Shown here: positions 29,817-42,452 of the stretch, piece by piece
How positions within the stretch are numbered: the first letter of the stretch is position 1
Layout of the letters: every line of letters begins with the position of its first letter
From: Hydractinia symbiolongicarpus
Lineage: Eukaryota > Cnidaria > Hydrozoa > Anthoathecata > Hydractiniidae
Assembly (NCBI RefSeq): GCF_029227915.1
Contig: NC_079886.1
Location: 5,954,001-6,014,000, forward strand
Direction of reading: 5' to 3'
DNA length: 60,000 bases
Program-made: the position numbers and the translations under genes
The notes under the pieces: model-generated
The model's database searches: none
What the model saw: the letters and a program-made list of their open reading frames with translations, nothing else
Told to the model about the DNA's origin: nothing

Positions 29817-30534
29817 CTAGCCGATAAGGCCCGTGGAGAAATCCACTGAGGCAGAATAAAAATTTTGATGACGTCAGCAACCCATCCAGAAAAAAAAATT
29901 AGAACTTTGTTTTCACGTTTCCTCTATTGTGTCGAGCTTAAATTGCTGATCAAGAAAATGTATATGTTCGTGTGGTTTTGATGAGCGGTTATTGAGATAA
30001 AAGGATTTAAAAATTTTGCTGACGTCAGGAATGGCCTGTCCAAAAATCAAAAAAATTTTTTAGAAATTTCTACACCTATTGCCTTCATCGTATAGATCTT
30101 GAAACGCCGATTAAGAAAATGTATAGGATCTTGTACTTTTGACAGACGGATGCGGAGATATTAGGGTTTAAAAGTTTTTTGATGACGTCATTAACCCGTC
30201 CATTCCGAAACGGATTCGGGAACCCAGGTTTGGAAAACTTACCCAAATTGGTCCCAGGTTGTCCCTAGTTGCCCACGCGGTGAAAAAACATTGACGTCAC
30301 CACCTCGTTTCCAAGTTATTTGGCCTCAAAGTTTTAAGTGCATTGTAATGGCTTCACTAATCTTAATTAACTTTCCTTTGACGTCAATACTATTTTATCG
30401 GTAAAGTTTGGTAAATTACAGAACAATTTTATAGGCGATGTTTTATAGAATTTGTTAAAGAAAATTTTAAAGAATGTAATCCACTTTGCAAAAGTGACAG
30501 ACAGACACACGGAACTGGCGTATTATTATATAGA
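29817..30534 (-). mobile_element. Helitron-like element H6
   Basis: Abuts H5 in the same way. The 3' CTAG is at 29817 with the hairpin. The 5' end reads TCTATATAATAATACGCC from 30534, followed by T as expected. Five TGACGTCA sites. Its 5' half is nearly identical to that of H4. Confidence 0.8.
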
Positions 30535-30580
30535 TTGACGTTAAAATAGTGTTATTAACGTCGCGCCGTAACATCAGATA
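30535..30580. repeat. Repeat fragment with GACGTTAA/TTAACGTC hairpin
   Basis: GACGTTAA and TTAACGTC (8 bp, 10 nt loop) form an inverted repeat immediately outside H6. The same block occurs at 12786 onward and in part near 45280. It is therefore a dispersed sequence associated with these elements. Confidence 0.6.
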
Positions 30581-30742
30581 ATTTAAACTTTAGGATTTCT
30601 TGTTAGCTGATTAAAGAAGATATGCTACTGAAATAGAAACATGACGAATCTGAAGTTTAAAAAGAATCTATTAAAATATTGAAAAATAGTGAATAAAGAA
30701 ATTATCATATGGCACTTTTTATTCAATTCAACTTTTATTTAG

Positions 30743-30842
30743 ATTGTATTTGAGATACAAAAATCCTCAAAAGGATGGTGTATCTTTTCAAGAGTTTTGT
30801 CGCGTTGTAAAAAAAGTTCTTTTAAAGGGAATGCATTATTAA
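30743..30842 (+). CDS. Candidate terminal exon, EF-hand-like
   Basis: A good acceptor (TCAACTTTTATTTAG, ending at 30742) is followed, in phase after one base, by 32 codons to TAA at 30840-30842. The peptide includes KDGVSFQEFCRVVKK, which resembles the second half of an EF-hand loop and its exiting helix but appears one residue short of the canonical 12-residue loop. The minus strand is also open here (30739-30939), so the strand is not certain. No companion exon was found. It may be a stranded exon of a gene broken up by the Helitron cluster just upstream. Confidence 0.3.
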
Positions 30843-30954
30843 CCAGAAATTGAGCTTTTGTTAATTTATAGTTGCAAAGGCGATTCAACTTCTTTGCTAC
30901 CAAACAATAGTGTTTAAGAAGATTTTGCAACACGATCAAAGAAAATTAATACCT

Positions 30955-32457
<1,503 letters not shown>

Positions 32458-32693
32458 CAAATCAATTGTTTTTTCCGCTACACCATATTACTCTTCAGGG
32501 TTCGGCTATATTCATTTTTTTTTAACTAAATAGTACACAATTTAAGTTGTTATCTGTGTTTAAAACCGAACGTATTATCCAACACATAAGACATATTCAC
32601 AAAATTGTGAAAATTTAGAAAAATAAAAATGAATTAGTTTCATACTCAATTAAATCAATACTTCAGTTACTTATAGTCACCTATGAAGATATG

Positions 32694-32703
32694 TATATAA
32701 AAA
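32694..32703 (+). promoter_or_regulatory. TATA-like box of GPCR copy B
   Basis: TATATAAAAA lies 54 bp before the proposed start codon (32757), in a block conserved with copy A. The spacing would put transcription start some 25-30 nt before the ATG. Confidence 0.45.
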
Positions 32704-32756
32704 CCGTGGAGATGTAAAAGAAGAGAAAATACATTTTCTTTAGAGTTATTGAACTC

Positions 32757-33878
32757 ATGCGTGATGGAAGAACAGGTGCTGCATTCAAAGAAAACGCACT
32801 ATCTCTAAATTTGCCACGGGAAGTAAGTTCGATTGTTTAAAAACAAATTTTCATTGGCCAATTCCTTTATACCTCCATGTAAAAACATACAACACATTTG
32901 TGTATTAATATGAGATTTTTTATTTTATTTTTATCATGTGCACGAACGTAACGAACATTGCGTATTCAGAGTGCCCTTAAAATGGTACTGGTTAGTTATT
33001 TCTTGCTTGTTCTAATTTTCTTGGCGTTGTGTTTACACCTTTTAGCACTATTTTCCTTGTGTAAACACAAAAAACAAAATAAAAATCAGAAAGTATTACT
33101 GATAAACTTGAGTGTAACAGAAATTCTTCTTTTGATGTTTGGAATTTATAATGAAATAGTATATATGCACCCATATGTTAGTAGATGGAAGTTATGGCAT
33201 CAAATATTCACTTACCTACACTCAGCAGGAAATCTTGCGTTGCTTTTTGCTATGTTTTTAATCATAACAGATCGTTTTCTTTGCATTTCTTTGCACATAA
33301 AATATGGTTATATTGTCACAAAACAACGCTTGGTGAAATTTACAATTGCAGCTTGGATTATAAGTGGACTTACAGCATTTCTAGTAATTATTGTTGAAGA
33401 TATTGACTTACATCAATATTCCTACGCTGTGACAATTACAAATGGAGTTTATGTTTTGATAGCTGTGGTGGTCTATTCGATCATTGGTTTGCATTTAAAG
33501 CGAAGAAGAAGAAATTTTCAACAAAATGTAAGAAATGGAGAGTCAATAACAAACGCTAAACAATTTATCGTACCGTTTTTACTTGTTTTTACTTTCATCA
33601 TATTTTCGTCCATCCCGAAATGCATCACTACATGGTGCGTATTGAAATGTAACAAAGACAACATAGATACCGAATTTATCTTTAAAATCAGAGGTACTTT
33701 ATTGATTTGCGGTTTTATTATTGATCCATTAATTTACGTATTTCTTAACAAACCATTGAGGGATGTGGCACTCAACTATCTGTGTTGTAAACGATTCCAT
33801 TCAACTACATCAGATAATTTAACTGCGTTACGAAACATCGCCGTTGTTAATGGCAATATCGAAAAAGTCTCGGATTGA
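32757..33878 (+). CDS. Class A-like 7TM receptor, two exons
   Basis: A G-protein-coupled receptor in the plasma membrane; the ligand is unknown. Model: exon 1 32757-32822 with donor GTAAGT, intron of 147 bp, exon 2 32970-33878 after TATTCAG. The splice keeps frame, adding 26 residues (MRDGRTGAAF onward) before the internal ATG at 32982, for 324 residues in total. Counted from that internal Met: TM1 about 4-27, TM2 38-60, TM3 80-101, TM4 120-138, TM5 150-172, TM6 194-217, TM7 237-256. Rhodopsin-family marks are NLSVTE in TM2, TDRF at the end of TM3, W in TM4, and DPLIY in TM7 followed by a short helix and LCCKR, a possible palmitoylation site. Unusual: Glu replaces the TM2 Asp, DRF replaces DRY, no CWxP in TM6, and no Cys pair for the TM3-ECL2 disulphide. 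The C-tail is cut short relative to copy A by a 2-base length difference. The exon-2 frame alone is certain; exon 1 rests on splice signals. Confidence 0.88.
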
Positions 33879-35323
33879 TAACGCGGTCGGAACATTTGTC
33901 CGCGCACAAAAAGTCGTATGTCCATGTTCCGCGTGATCACATGAGCAAATCAGAAGTTCGGAAACAATAATTTAAAGTAACTTTTTTTAAAAATATAATC
34001 TCGTTCTCTAGACTCTCACACATACATCGTTATACCAACGATCCAGTAGATATCCGTACAACATCTACTGGGGTTTAATATTTTCTAAAACGAATTTATC
34101 CCCGTGTATTAAATTCAAGAAAGTTATATGCCTTATATTAGCTTTATAATTTTAACATAGAGATTAAGTAATGTTAAGATACCTGTACAAGATACTATAA
34201 CAAATATATTATCGTATATAATTTGCTGACACAAACAAAAAGAAAATAGTGAGTCTTATTACCAAGCCCATATCTCAATTCAATAACGTAATTATTAATT
34301 TTTTTAGCAAGGTAAATGTGCATTTAATGGTTATGGCGGTTAACCTATTGTGTTTTTCATATTTTGCACATGCATACTAACCACCACCTAATATAAAGTC
34401 AAAACGTGTGAAAAACGGTTTAAAAAAACAATTCAATTGACATGTACTGTTACACCCGGGGCGACACTGGTCTTCTATGCTAGTAAATAAATGTAATGTC
34501 ATTCTCTGCAAAAAGTCGAAAATTAAATGTTATCTTCCACTTGTAAAAAAAATCTTAATAAGTGGGACATTTTAAGCTTTTTTGAAAAAGTTCCAGTTAG
34601 AGAAAGAATCGACTAAGTGAGATATTCGCTAATTAGCTCGAATTTTCAGAGTCCCTAAGTGTCCCACTTACCACGAGTGTACTGTAATGCTATCTCAAAA
34701 AGATGTATAACTTATCCACACCAAAAAAATCGTTTCAATATATAACCTCAGTTCAAGACTCCCTGCTAAAAGAATTATAGATAAATCATTTTCTACTGTT
34801 GACTTTGTTTACAGCTGGTATATCCAAACAGTAATTTAGACTAGTAGTTTCAAGTATAACAAATCTCAAAAAGTTTTCATCAAACACATGTCAGAAAGTT
34901 GTTATGAAGAAGCTGTATGCACTTCTCGTGACTTCCTCTTTTTGACCATTTAATGACATATGATGAAGTTGATTTGATAATGATGATACCGTGACACGAG
35001 TATGACGTGTGTTTTATCATAATTGATGACAGGGACTGATTAATTACCTTTAACTATTAATCTAGTTACTTCTTAATAAAAAAAATGTTTTTATTAAGCT
35101 AATAATCGTATCAATCGTAGCTATACATGAATGTTGTCTACGCATAATTAATAATGACAACATGTTTTAAGGGTCTTCCTAGTTTATCAGATACTGATTC
35201 CATCCACGTTATGTAATTGAGAAGTCTTATGAAGGAATTATAACCATGACATTTTTTAAACAGGATGTCGCCTAGTTATATGTGTAAAGTTTCATTTGCG
35301 TTAGAAAAAATAATAATAACTAA

Positions 35324-35536
35324 CGAAATTCTAATGTGGTAAAGCGCTCAACATACCGCACACTATCGTATGGTTTAAATAGTCTTGCTAATCGGACAGG
35401 AATTTTATGGTTATCTCTCCCATCTTCCGTCAAAAAATCTCCTTTGCTTTGCAGTTTTCGTTGTTCCATACGGTCTTGGAAAGGTACTGATTGGTCATGT
35501 AAAATATGTAACCCAGTGCTAAGATTTTGTTGAACG
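35324..35536 (+). pseudogene. 3' remnant of a non-LTR retrotransposon
   Basis: The open frame from 35336 to the TGA at 35531-35533 has the pattern typical of the far C-terminus of LINE polyproteins: TYRTLSYGLNSL, then ILWLSLPSSVK, then IRSWKG and a C-x2-C pair (CKIC). The reverse transcriptase core and everything upstream are missing, as in 5'-truncated LINE copies. A+T-rich sequence follows. Assignment is by pattern recognition only. Confidence 0.55.
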
Positions 35537-37664
35537 TTATTATACGATTTCTTTTTTTTATTTAATTTTTTTCGTCGATTAAAATTACTTTTTTTATTTA
35601 AATTAATTTTATTTAAATTACTGTAGAAAAAATGACTTTAAATCAGGAAATAAATAAATAACTAAGTGATTTTACTTCTACATTTCTCCACGCAGACTGC
35701 CCAATGGGGGCAAAATGAGAAATTGTCCAGATGAGCTCGCAGATTCAGATTTATGACAACGTGGACGACTTTTGCAGTTAACTGCTATCACTATTTGATA
35801 TCCAATCAGCCTTCCTTATCCTTGCCTTCTTTTATTAGAAGTGTAACAACAACAAAATTTTTTGCACTTAGCTTCGACATAATGTACAAAATCCCACCTT
35901 TCTTCTGTAATCGCAATGGAATGTTTCAAATCGTTTCGTGAAATGAAAAAGATTAAAGCTAAAAAAGTTATTGAGAAAAGGATCGGGGGTTGATGGACTA
36001 CATGATCATTCAAAATATTAGTTACTAATGGTTTAAAAAATTAAAGCGCTAAATACGTCTTTGTTTATTAATGGTGACGATACTTGTAAAGAAATATTCA
36101 ACTTTGTGATACTTTTCTGTTTATGTCTTTTTTTTTGTTTAACATTTGTGACAAAATCCTCGTTATGGATAGGATACTACCATAGGTGATAGAAGCAAGA
36201 GTGACAGAGTTATAGAATGTCTTTGTATGATACAAACTCTATTAGCAAACAAAATGGTTGGATGACATTATAGGGGTAAGTTAAATTAATTATCTTAAGT
36301 TGCCAATGCGTCTCTAACTTTTATTGATATATGCTTGAACACACCAGAAACTATATACTTACATATACTTCTGTCTGACTTCTAATGTCAAATATTTTAT
36401 TTGAAGTGCAAACTTGGAGAAAACATGGATTTGAATATTTTGCAGTTGCAGATCATAAGGAAGATTATTAGAACTCGTACACACCCAGGAAATTATTATT
36501 CTTTACACACGTTCCACCCTGACATTGTTCTGATTTTGTTCTTAACTCTCTAGCATTGTTCATTTTTTTCGTTATACAAACTTTGTGATCAAAGGTCTTA
36601 TGATATACCAGTTTCAAAATATCAAACAAATTCTTCGAAATTCTCTGTCTCCATGTTATTTGTGTTTTTTTCAGTAAAAATTATAGTAGTCAAATTTTAA
36701 TAGTTCCTATCATGTTCTTCTTTTTTTGGCCATTCTTAGCTTCGTTGTTTTGAAAAATTGTTTTTATAAGAACATAAATGTATGCGCAATGGTGTATGAA
36801 CAAATTTAAAGATTTTGTAGAAATTACCAACTGTTTTGCGAATTCTGTTAAAAGGACAAGATCAAAATTCTTGCTACTTGTTAAAAATTCTAGATTTTGT
36901 TGACATGGAACAGAAATGGATAAATGAATAGGCACCGTCATGCTTACAGAAAGAATTTCCACGTTGAAAAATGACACTACACACGCTGACATAAGAAAAT
37001 ATCATGACAGATATTGAAGAATTGCTCTACCCACCTTAAGGTCAAAAAGATGGCGTAAAAAGGTTAGGGTACCGCTCAAGTAATTTGCACAAAAAAAAAT
37101 TTGAGTCAAAAGAAAAGAAAATCACACTGATTTAAATTAAAGTAAATATTGAGGAAAACATATATCAATTCGAGGGTATTTCTGCTGGTAGCTGGTACGT
37201 GTGGTTAATATTGACATATGACATTTCACATGAAAAAAAGAGAAAAAAGTATAAAAATGTCATGTGTGACTTTTCTCACAATTATATATTTATGTTTAAT
37301 AATTTTCAGTAAAAGCATATATAAATATAAATTTTGTAGTAATAATTAAATAAATAGATAAATATATATATATATATAAAAAATGGTAAAATATAAACAA
37401 TAGAAATCTTGATTTTTAATATAGTACAAGTACAAGACATATTATATACAATGTATATAAATAAATAATATAAAACAGCGGAGGATTTTTTAATCTTTTG
37501 ACTATCGTAAAAAGTATATCATAGTTTATTAAATAGCGATGTCCATACGCTGTGTATCAATCATATTGTCCTCGCTATTGCGTCATCAATAAAATATTTC
37601 TCAGACCAGCTGAGAAAGCTTTATAGCATCCTGTAAGGCCAGCTCACGTTGCGGAAATATTATT
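35537..37664. other. Intergenic, no confident gene
   Basis: A+T-rich. The frame at 36690-36992 (minus) reads as plausible protein for about 55 codons but lacks a recognisable motif. An overlapping plus-strand frame is equally good, so neither is called. A short TA run occurs near 37360. A possible AATAAA for the next gene is at 37525-37530 (minus). Confidence 0.5.
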
Positions 37665-38018
37665 TTAAGATTTAGTCAATCGCAATTTTGATAGATTCAC
37701 ACTTTTATAATGGTCACCATCTTTAGTCGTAACTTCTGCAATCAGAGCTTTAACCACTAAAAGAAACAAGAAACATTATTATAAAATTATAATATGGTAT
37801 ATATTACAGAACTTAGACAGAATTTAACAGCTTAGGACAGAACTTAAAGATTAACCATGGTAATTAATAGAAGAATTTAAATACATACGTATTTTTCCAG
37901 CGTTTGTTGTGGCAGTTTTAACCTTCTCGACACCTTTTAAATGGATTCTTCTTGGAGGTATACATACTGTGTGTGAAACAACAGCAAAAATTAAAACCAG
38001 TTTTAAAACCATATGCAT
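37665..38018 (-). CDS. Small secreted protein 1, two exons
   Basis: Not recognised as a known family. Exon 1 is 37889-38018, from ATG to donor GTATGT. Exon 2 is 37665-37756, after the strong acceptor TTTCTTGTTTCTTTTAG, ending in TAA. The 132 bp intron is phase 1. The product is 73 residues: a signal peptide (MHMVLK, hydrophobic core to about residue 18, then a lone Cys), PPRRIH, then a basic, otherwise Cys-free chain. AATAAA lies about 135 nt after the stop (37525-37530). The gene at 48774-49265 shares the RR-[IL]-H-x-KG motif and the later Y-x-x-V-x-L-x-x-x-R spacing. It also shares the intron phase at the matching place and exactly 222 coding bases. That pairing is the main evidence that both are real. 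RR just after the signal region could be a processing site. It is probably secreted; the role is unknown. Confidence 0.65.
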
Positions 38019-39261
38019 TGTTTTTTTTTATCTCAGGCTTATTAGCTGTTTGTTTGTTTTTGAAATCTTTTTCGTTTGTTTTATTAACGTTTAATGGATT
38101 TTCTTCTTCTTATATGCAGCAGTAAACCGGATGTAGGAGATAGTAATTCGTGGGAAGATGAATTACAATGTTTTTAATTGAAAGGTAATGACATTTAACC
38201 TTATGGTAATCCGACAGCCCGCGATATATTTCCTTATCGGCACTGGCGTCGTAATTAAAAAGTACGACATATTTATTATGACGTACGTCAAATGCCTTAT
38301 CGAAAATTACAGCATTGTTTCATTACGTGCAGGTAATTTTTGTAGGAATAATTATCTCTACTGTCATCTATCATATAATTATTTTTTATTGTTTCAGCAA
38401 TCACAAATTGTTTCTGAAAACTGTAAATAGTGTCTGCTTAATTCATGGGAAAGTTCAGTACGACCGGAATACGCGACGACATATTACTGTTGGCAATGTG
38501 TTTTATCATTTGGTAGCATCTAGCTACCTATAATTGTCCTAACCTTTTCCACAAATTATCCTTTCTGGCTTTTTTTCTTCAAAACATGAGTTTGCATTAA
38601 CGCATCTCAGTAACACTGCGTAATTGTCAACAGACAGGAAAAGGTCAATAGGTGTAATCAAGAACATACTTAATGCTCTAAAATCAACTTAATTCCCAAT
38701 TAATATCCATTTGGCGTATTTTTTAAAGCATGATATAGATAAAAAAAAATTTCTAGAGCTTTTGGTCTCTTGAATGAAAGCGTATGATACTATCTAATAA
38801 TTTACTTCCATCATAAGCAAAATGTACTGACGAAACAGTAAAATAAAACTTTAAAAACCTTCTGGTTAATAGGTCCTAACCGTTGAAAATTTATCGTCCC
38901 TTAGACCAACAATGCTTCTGGTAAATGGTTGATCTCAAAACTACAGATCTTTCGGAAAACGTTGTAGTACAAAAGATATCGAACAGTTAATAAAAATTCC
39001 ACAGTGAATGAATATAAATTTTATATATATATAAATTTTGAGAGTATGAACAATAGATACTAAATTGTTTCCAAACAATATAAAAGGATTAGATTACTTG
39101 CACGTGTCGCAAAACACACGTGCCAAGGTTTCCTAATCAACAAGTTGACAAGAACAAGGAGCACGTTCTTAGATTTATAACGCTAGTTTCTATGGATACT
39201 ATGAGAGAATGAAAATCTACGGAAACCAGGAAGTGAAGCGTGGGTTAATGTGCACCTAAAA
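38019..39261. other. Intergenic, no gene seen
   Basis: A+T-rich. The overlapping frames at 38188-38533 have no features beyond what chance gives. No clear TATA box lies close to the secreted-protein start at 38018; the nearest TATAAG on the minus strand is about 91 bp upstream. Confidence 0.5.
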
Positions 39262-39600
39262 TCAATAATAAAGTTTTTTTGAAACGTACAACTGGAGGAT
39301 TTGAAAGAGCAAATGATGTGACGTATGGCTGTAACATGATGACCATGTTGACACTCCTCTCTGTGAAACTGTTCAGCACATTCGACATATTGCATTCCTT
39401 AACTTCCAGGCCTTTACCAACTTCAGCAAAACAGTTGGATTAACAGCTAGAATCACTTTTATAGTTTCCTTTTCTTTCTCACTTAACATATCTTTAACAA
39501 CTTGGTGATGCCAGAATACTCCGAGGCAGTTAGCTAAAGCATTGTCTGTGAGCATCACAAAGCACCACAACGGCAATGATAAGAAATTGCCATTGAAGAC
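39262..39600 (-). pseudogene. Unassigned frameshifted coding relic
   Basis: Two overlapping minus-strand frames both read like protein. One covers about 39600-39375 (contains DMLSEKEKETIKVILAVNP) and the next about 39430-39262 (contains VGKGLEVKECNMSN and LQPYVTSFALSNPP). The hand-over region looks like one ancestral frame shifted by an indel. A GTAAAG donor-like site also lies at the hand-over, so two exons are an alternative. I recognise no family. Confidence 0.25.
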
Positions 39601-40508
39601 TTTTAAAATTCAAATTTTTTTCTGTTATAAAATACTCTACTTATCATAGTTGAGATCTTAAGTTAAAACAACCAATATAACATTGTTACGGTGTCTATGT
39701 TAATTGTACTACCCCCTTGCATATCTAAGAGCCAAAATGTCTGAGTTACAAACTTTGACATTACTTTACTGGCTACCTTATGATAAGTATTAGCTTCCCG
39801 GTCATATTTTTTGGCGTCTGATCAGCAATGAGAGGAATTGCTCTGCCCGATGTCATGACATCATGGTAACTCTATATCCCCCTTGTTCCTGTTTTCATTA
39901 CACACACCACTCAGTTCTAGCAAATAGAAACGATCAAGGTTATTAATAACCCAGGATAGACTTTTGTCTTCTTTGAACACTTTGATAAAGATAATTAAGA
40001 TTGAGATTTAGTGCATTGAAAGGTACAACTTCTACCAATGTACTCAGTGCAACCATATCTGCTCGCTTGCCTTATTAATTAGCATTAGAGGTGCTAATTC
40101 TAACATTTTTCTCGGCACAGTGTAACAACTACTATCTATCATTTACTATAGCTAACTTTTATATTGTATACAAAGACAAGTTGGTTTTATCTTCATTTCT
40201 GCGCTCGCCAGGCTGTCAAAAAACGAAATAAACAATAGATCATATGAGGCACTTCGTTTAAGAAGTTTATGTATATATTACCAAAAATATTAATTCCATT
40301 TTTATTTAAGGATACATGTAACAACATTTACACATTTTGAAAATACTGTTTATAATTTCCAAACTGCGAAATTAAAGTTTATAAAAGAATATATTTTGTG
40401 CAAGTCAAATAATGTTATTATTTGTCATAAAATAATAAACTGGAAAGATGTAAAAAAAATTATTGAACACTTTTTATTGAGTTGCCATCACATAAATAAT
40501 CAAACCAT

Positions 40509-40556
40509 TTTTAGTGCCCAAGTGAAGTGTATTTATACTTCACTTGGGCACTAAAA
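40509..40556. repeat. Perfect 20 bp inverted repeat, 8 nt loop
   Basis: Arms 40509-40528 and 40537-40556 are exactly complementary (TTTTAGTGCCCAAGTGAAGT and its reverse complement) around GTATTTAT. It could be the hairpin of a miniature element, an RNA hairpin or a cruciform site. No coding or transposon context is visible next to it. Confidence 0.95.
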
Positions 40557-41397
40557 CGTTGTCTCAATTTTACTTTTTAAGGTCTAACTCAGAATTGACA
40601 TTGAAAAGCTGCTTTTCGTGGTTCTTCTTTTAAGAAAAAAATAGTTTTGTCTCCATTTTCATGAATGCTTTTCCCGTTATGTCTAAGAGGTTTACCAAGC
40701 AAAAATTGTTTTTCAGATATCGATCCGTTTAAAATATATTAAAATTGATTTAAAAGAACTGGAAAAAAATGTTAAAATAAATATTCTATAAATTATAAGC
40801 TTTTCAATAGCAAAAATAAAAAAAAATTGACAAAAATGAACACCTTGTTTCATGTTTAATTTTTAATCTTTGTATAATACATGTGTATGTTTACCCACAA
40901 GAAAGTGTATGTTTTATTTACATTATATTTTATATATTTACGATATATCGCCTTCTTCTCTCACAATCAATTCCTTGATACACTTTGCGGTCGATTTCAG
41001 TATACCCAACACCCTCAGTTTTTTCAAGCGAATATAAGCAAATTTGAGAAGAATTATTTCCCTAATGAAAAGTGTTATTGTACGCGGCTGCAAAAATGCA
41101 CAATTAAGCATGTTGGTGATAATCGCCAAATATATCGCTAAAAGTTTCTCTTCTGCTGAAAATTAACTTAGAGTCACAACACGTCCTTTTATAGAACACT
41201 GGAGTGATTTGTCAGAAAAGGTTCCTATGTTGCATCAAAGATCAAATTCCGAAGTTACTTTAAATGCACAATTTTTTCAACTGAAAAACGTAATGCCATA
41301 AAAGTATATATAATATCACTATTCTTTATCGTCCACAATGGCCTGTTATCTAAAAAGCCTGAAAAAATCTATGCTTCTATAAAACGCAATTTATTAT

Positions 41398-41465
41398 CTT
41401 AAATATTTCTTCGGATCAGGCGCCTTCTGTAACATCTCTACACCTTTAGTCTTAACCTTTCAGTG
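41398..41465 (-). pseudogene. Possible relic of the small secreted protein family
   Basis: A minus-strand frame contains TKGVEMLQKAPDPKK, which lines up with the KG-[VL] motif and the following K-x-A spacing of the two 73-residue proteins. The upstream frame is shifted, no signal peptide is in frame and the expected donor is lost. If related, it is dead; it may be chance. Confidence 0.25.
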
Positions 41466-42452
41466 CAAAAATTCGAGTCCACTTTGTTGCCAATTGTGGT
41501 TTTGTTTATTTTAGTATTGCTAAGCGTGGAATCTTTTGTTAACAACCTCAGAATGTCATGTGTGGTTTGGAATGCTTTAAACACTGATACAGGTACTACG
41601 ACAAAAACAACAAAAGCCATATTTGTGTCCGACGAAAGAACAGAAATGTGGCATTCAATTTAAACAAATTTTGATCAAGAAAAAGGTTTTAGTTGTATTC
41701 TCTCAGATAATCTTTGGTGTAATAAAGGTTAAAACTGGTTTTTAACCATCCGGGAATTCATTTTCGCAACAAAAAAAGAAAAAAACAACTTTCGCGAATT
41801 TTCCAAGTTATCGTATTTTGCGAGGAAAAAAAGCTACCATAACTTTTTTCCGCGCAAAGTATTGTTGCATTTCAGCATGTCCAGCACTTTTCTAATGCGT
41901 AAGTTTCACCACACACAATGCTAGAATTTAGGCTAGCTACTAAAAAGGATTAAATTTTGTTACTTCGCAAAATTCTTTTTTAAAAAAACTTTTTTTAGCG
42001 AATTTTAGGGATAATAAGTTATAAGTTGTGTTCGAGTAAATTGATTAATTCATAAATAGACGTTTTTATTTAAAATAAGCAACAAATTTATTATGTTTAT
42101 TTCATATATTTTTGCATTGAGCAATGCCTGTAGAAAATACTGACATTTGAAATGACCATACAAAACGTTTTGATTTTCAAAACAAATTTATCACTGGTGA
42201 AATCCTGAATGCAGCAGTTGGATGAACTTTTAAATAACACTTTCGAAAGAATTTACTCTGGCGATATTGCGAATCAAAATTTTTCAATTTTTTTAAATTT
42301 CCCTAGAATTTCATTTCGCGAATACCCAATCACTAAAATTAAAAACAAAACACATAAGTTGTTGTTTTCATTCTAGCACGAATTCTAGTGCGACCTTTTT
42401 TATCAAAGGTATTTTGTCCTTCATCAACATGCAATTCTTTTTCCCAATCAGA

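Larger units (their letters stand above)
32547..35030. repeat. GPCR segmental duplication, copy B
   Basis: Homologous to 9810-12205. It has the intact gene, the upstream exon and the full 3' flank, and lacks the Helitron-like insertion found at the end of copy A. Confidence 0.9.

Noticed and set aside
36690-36992. 100-codon minus-strand frame
   Set aside because: Plus-strand frames in the same place look equally coding, and no motif or transcript clue decides between them.
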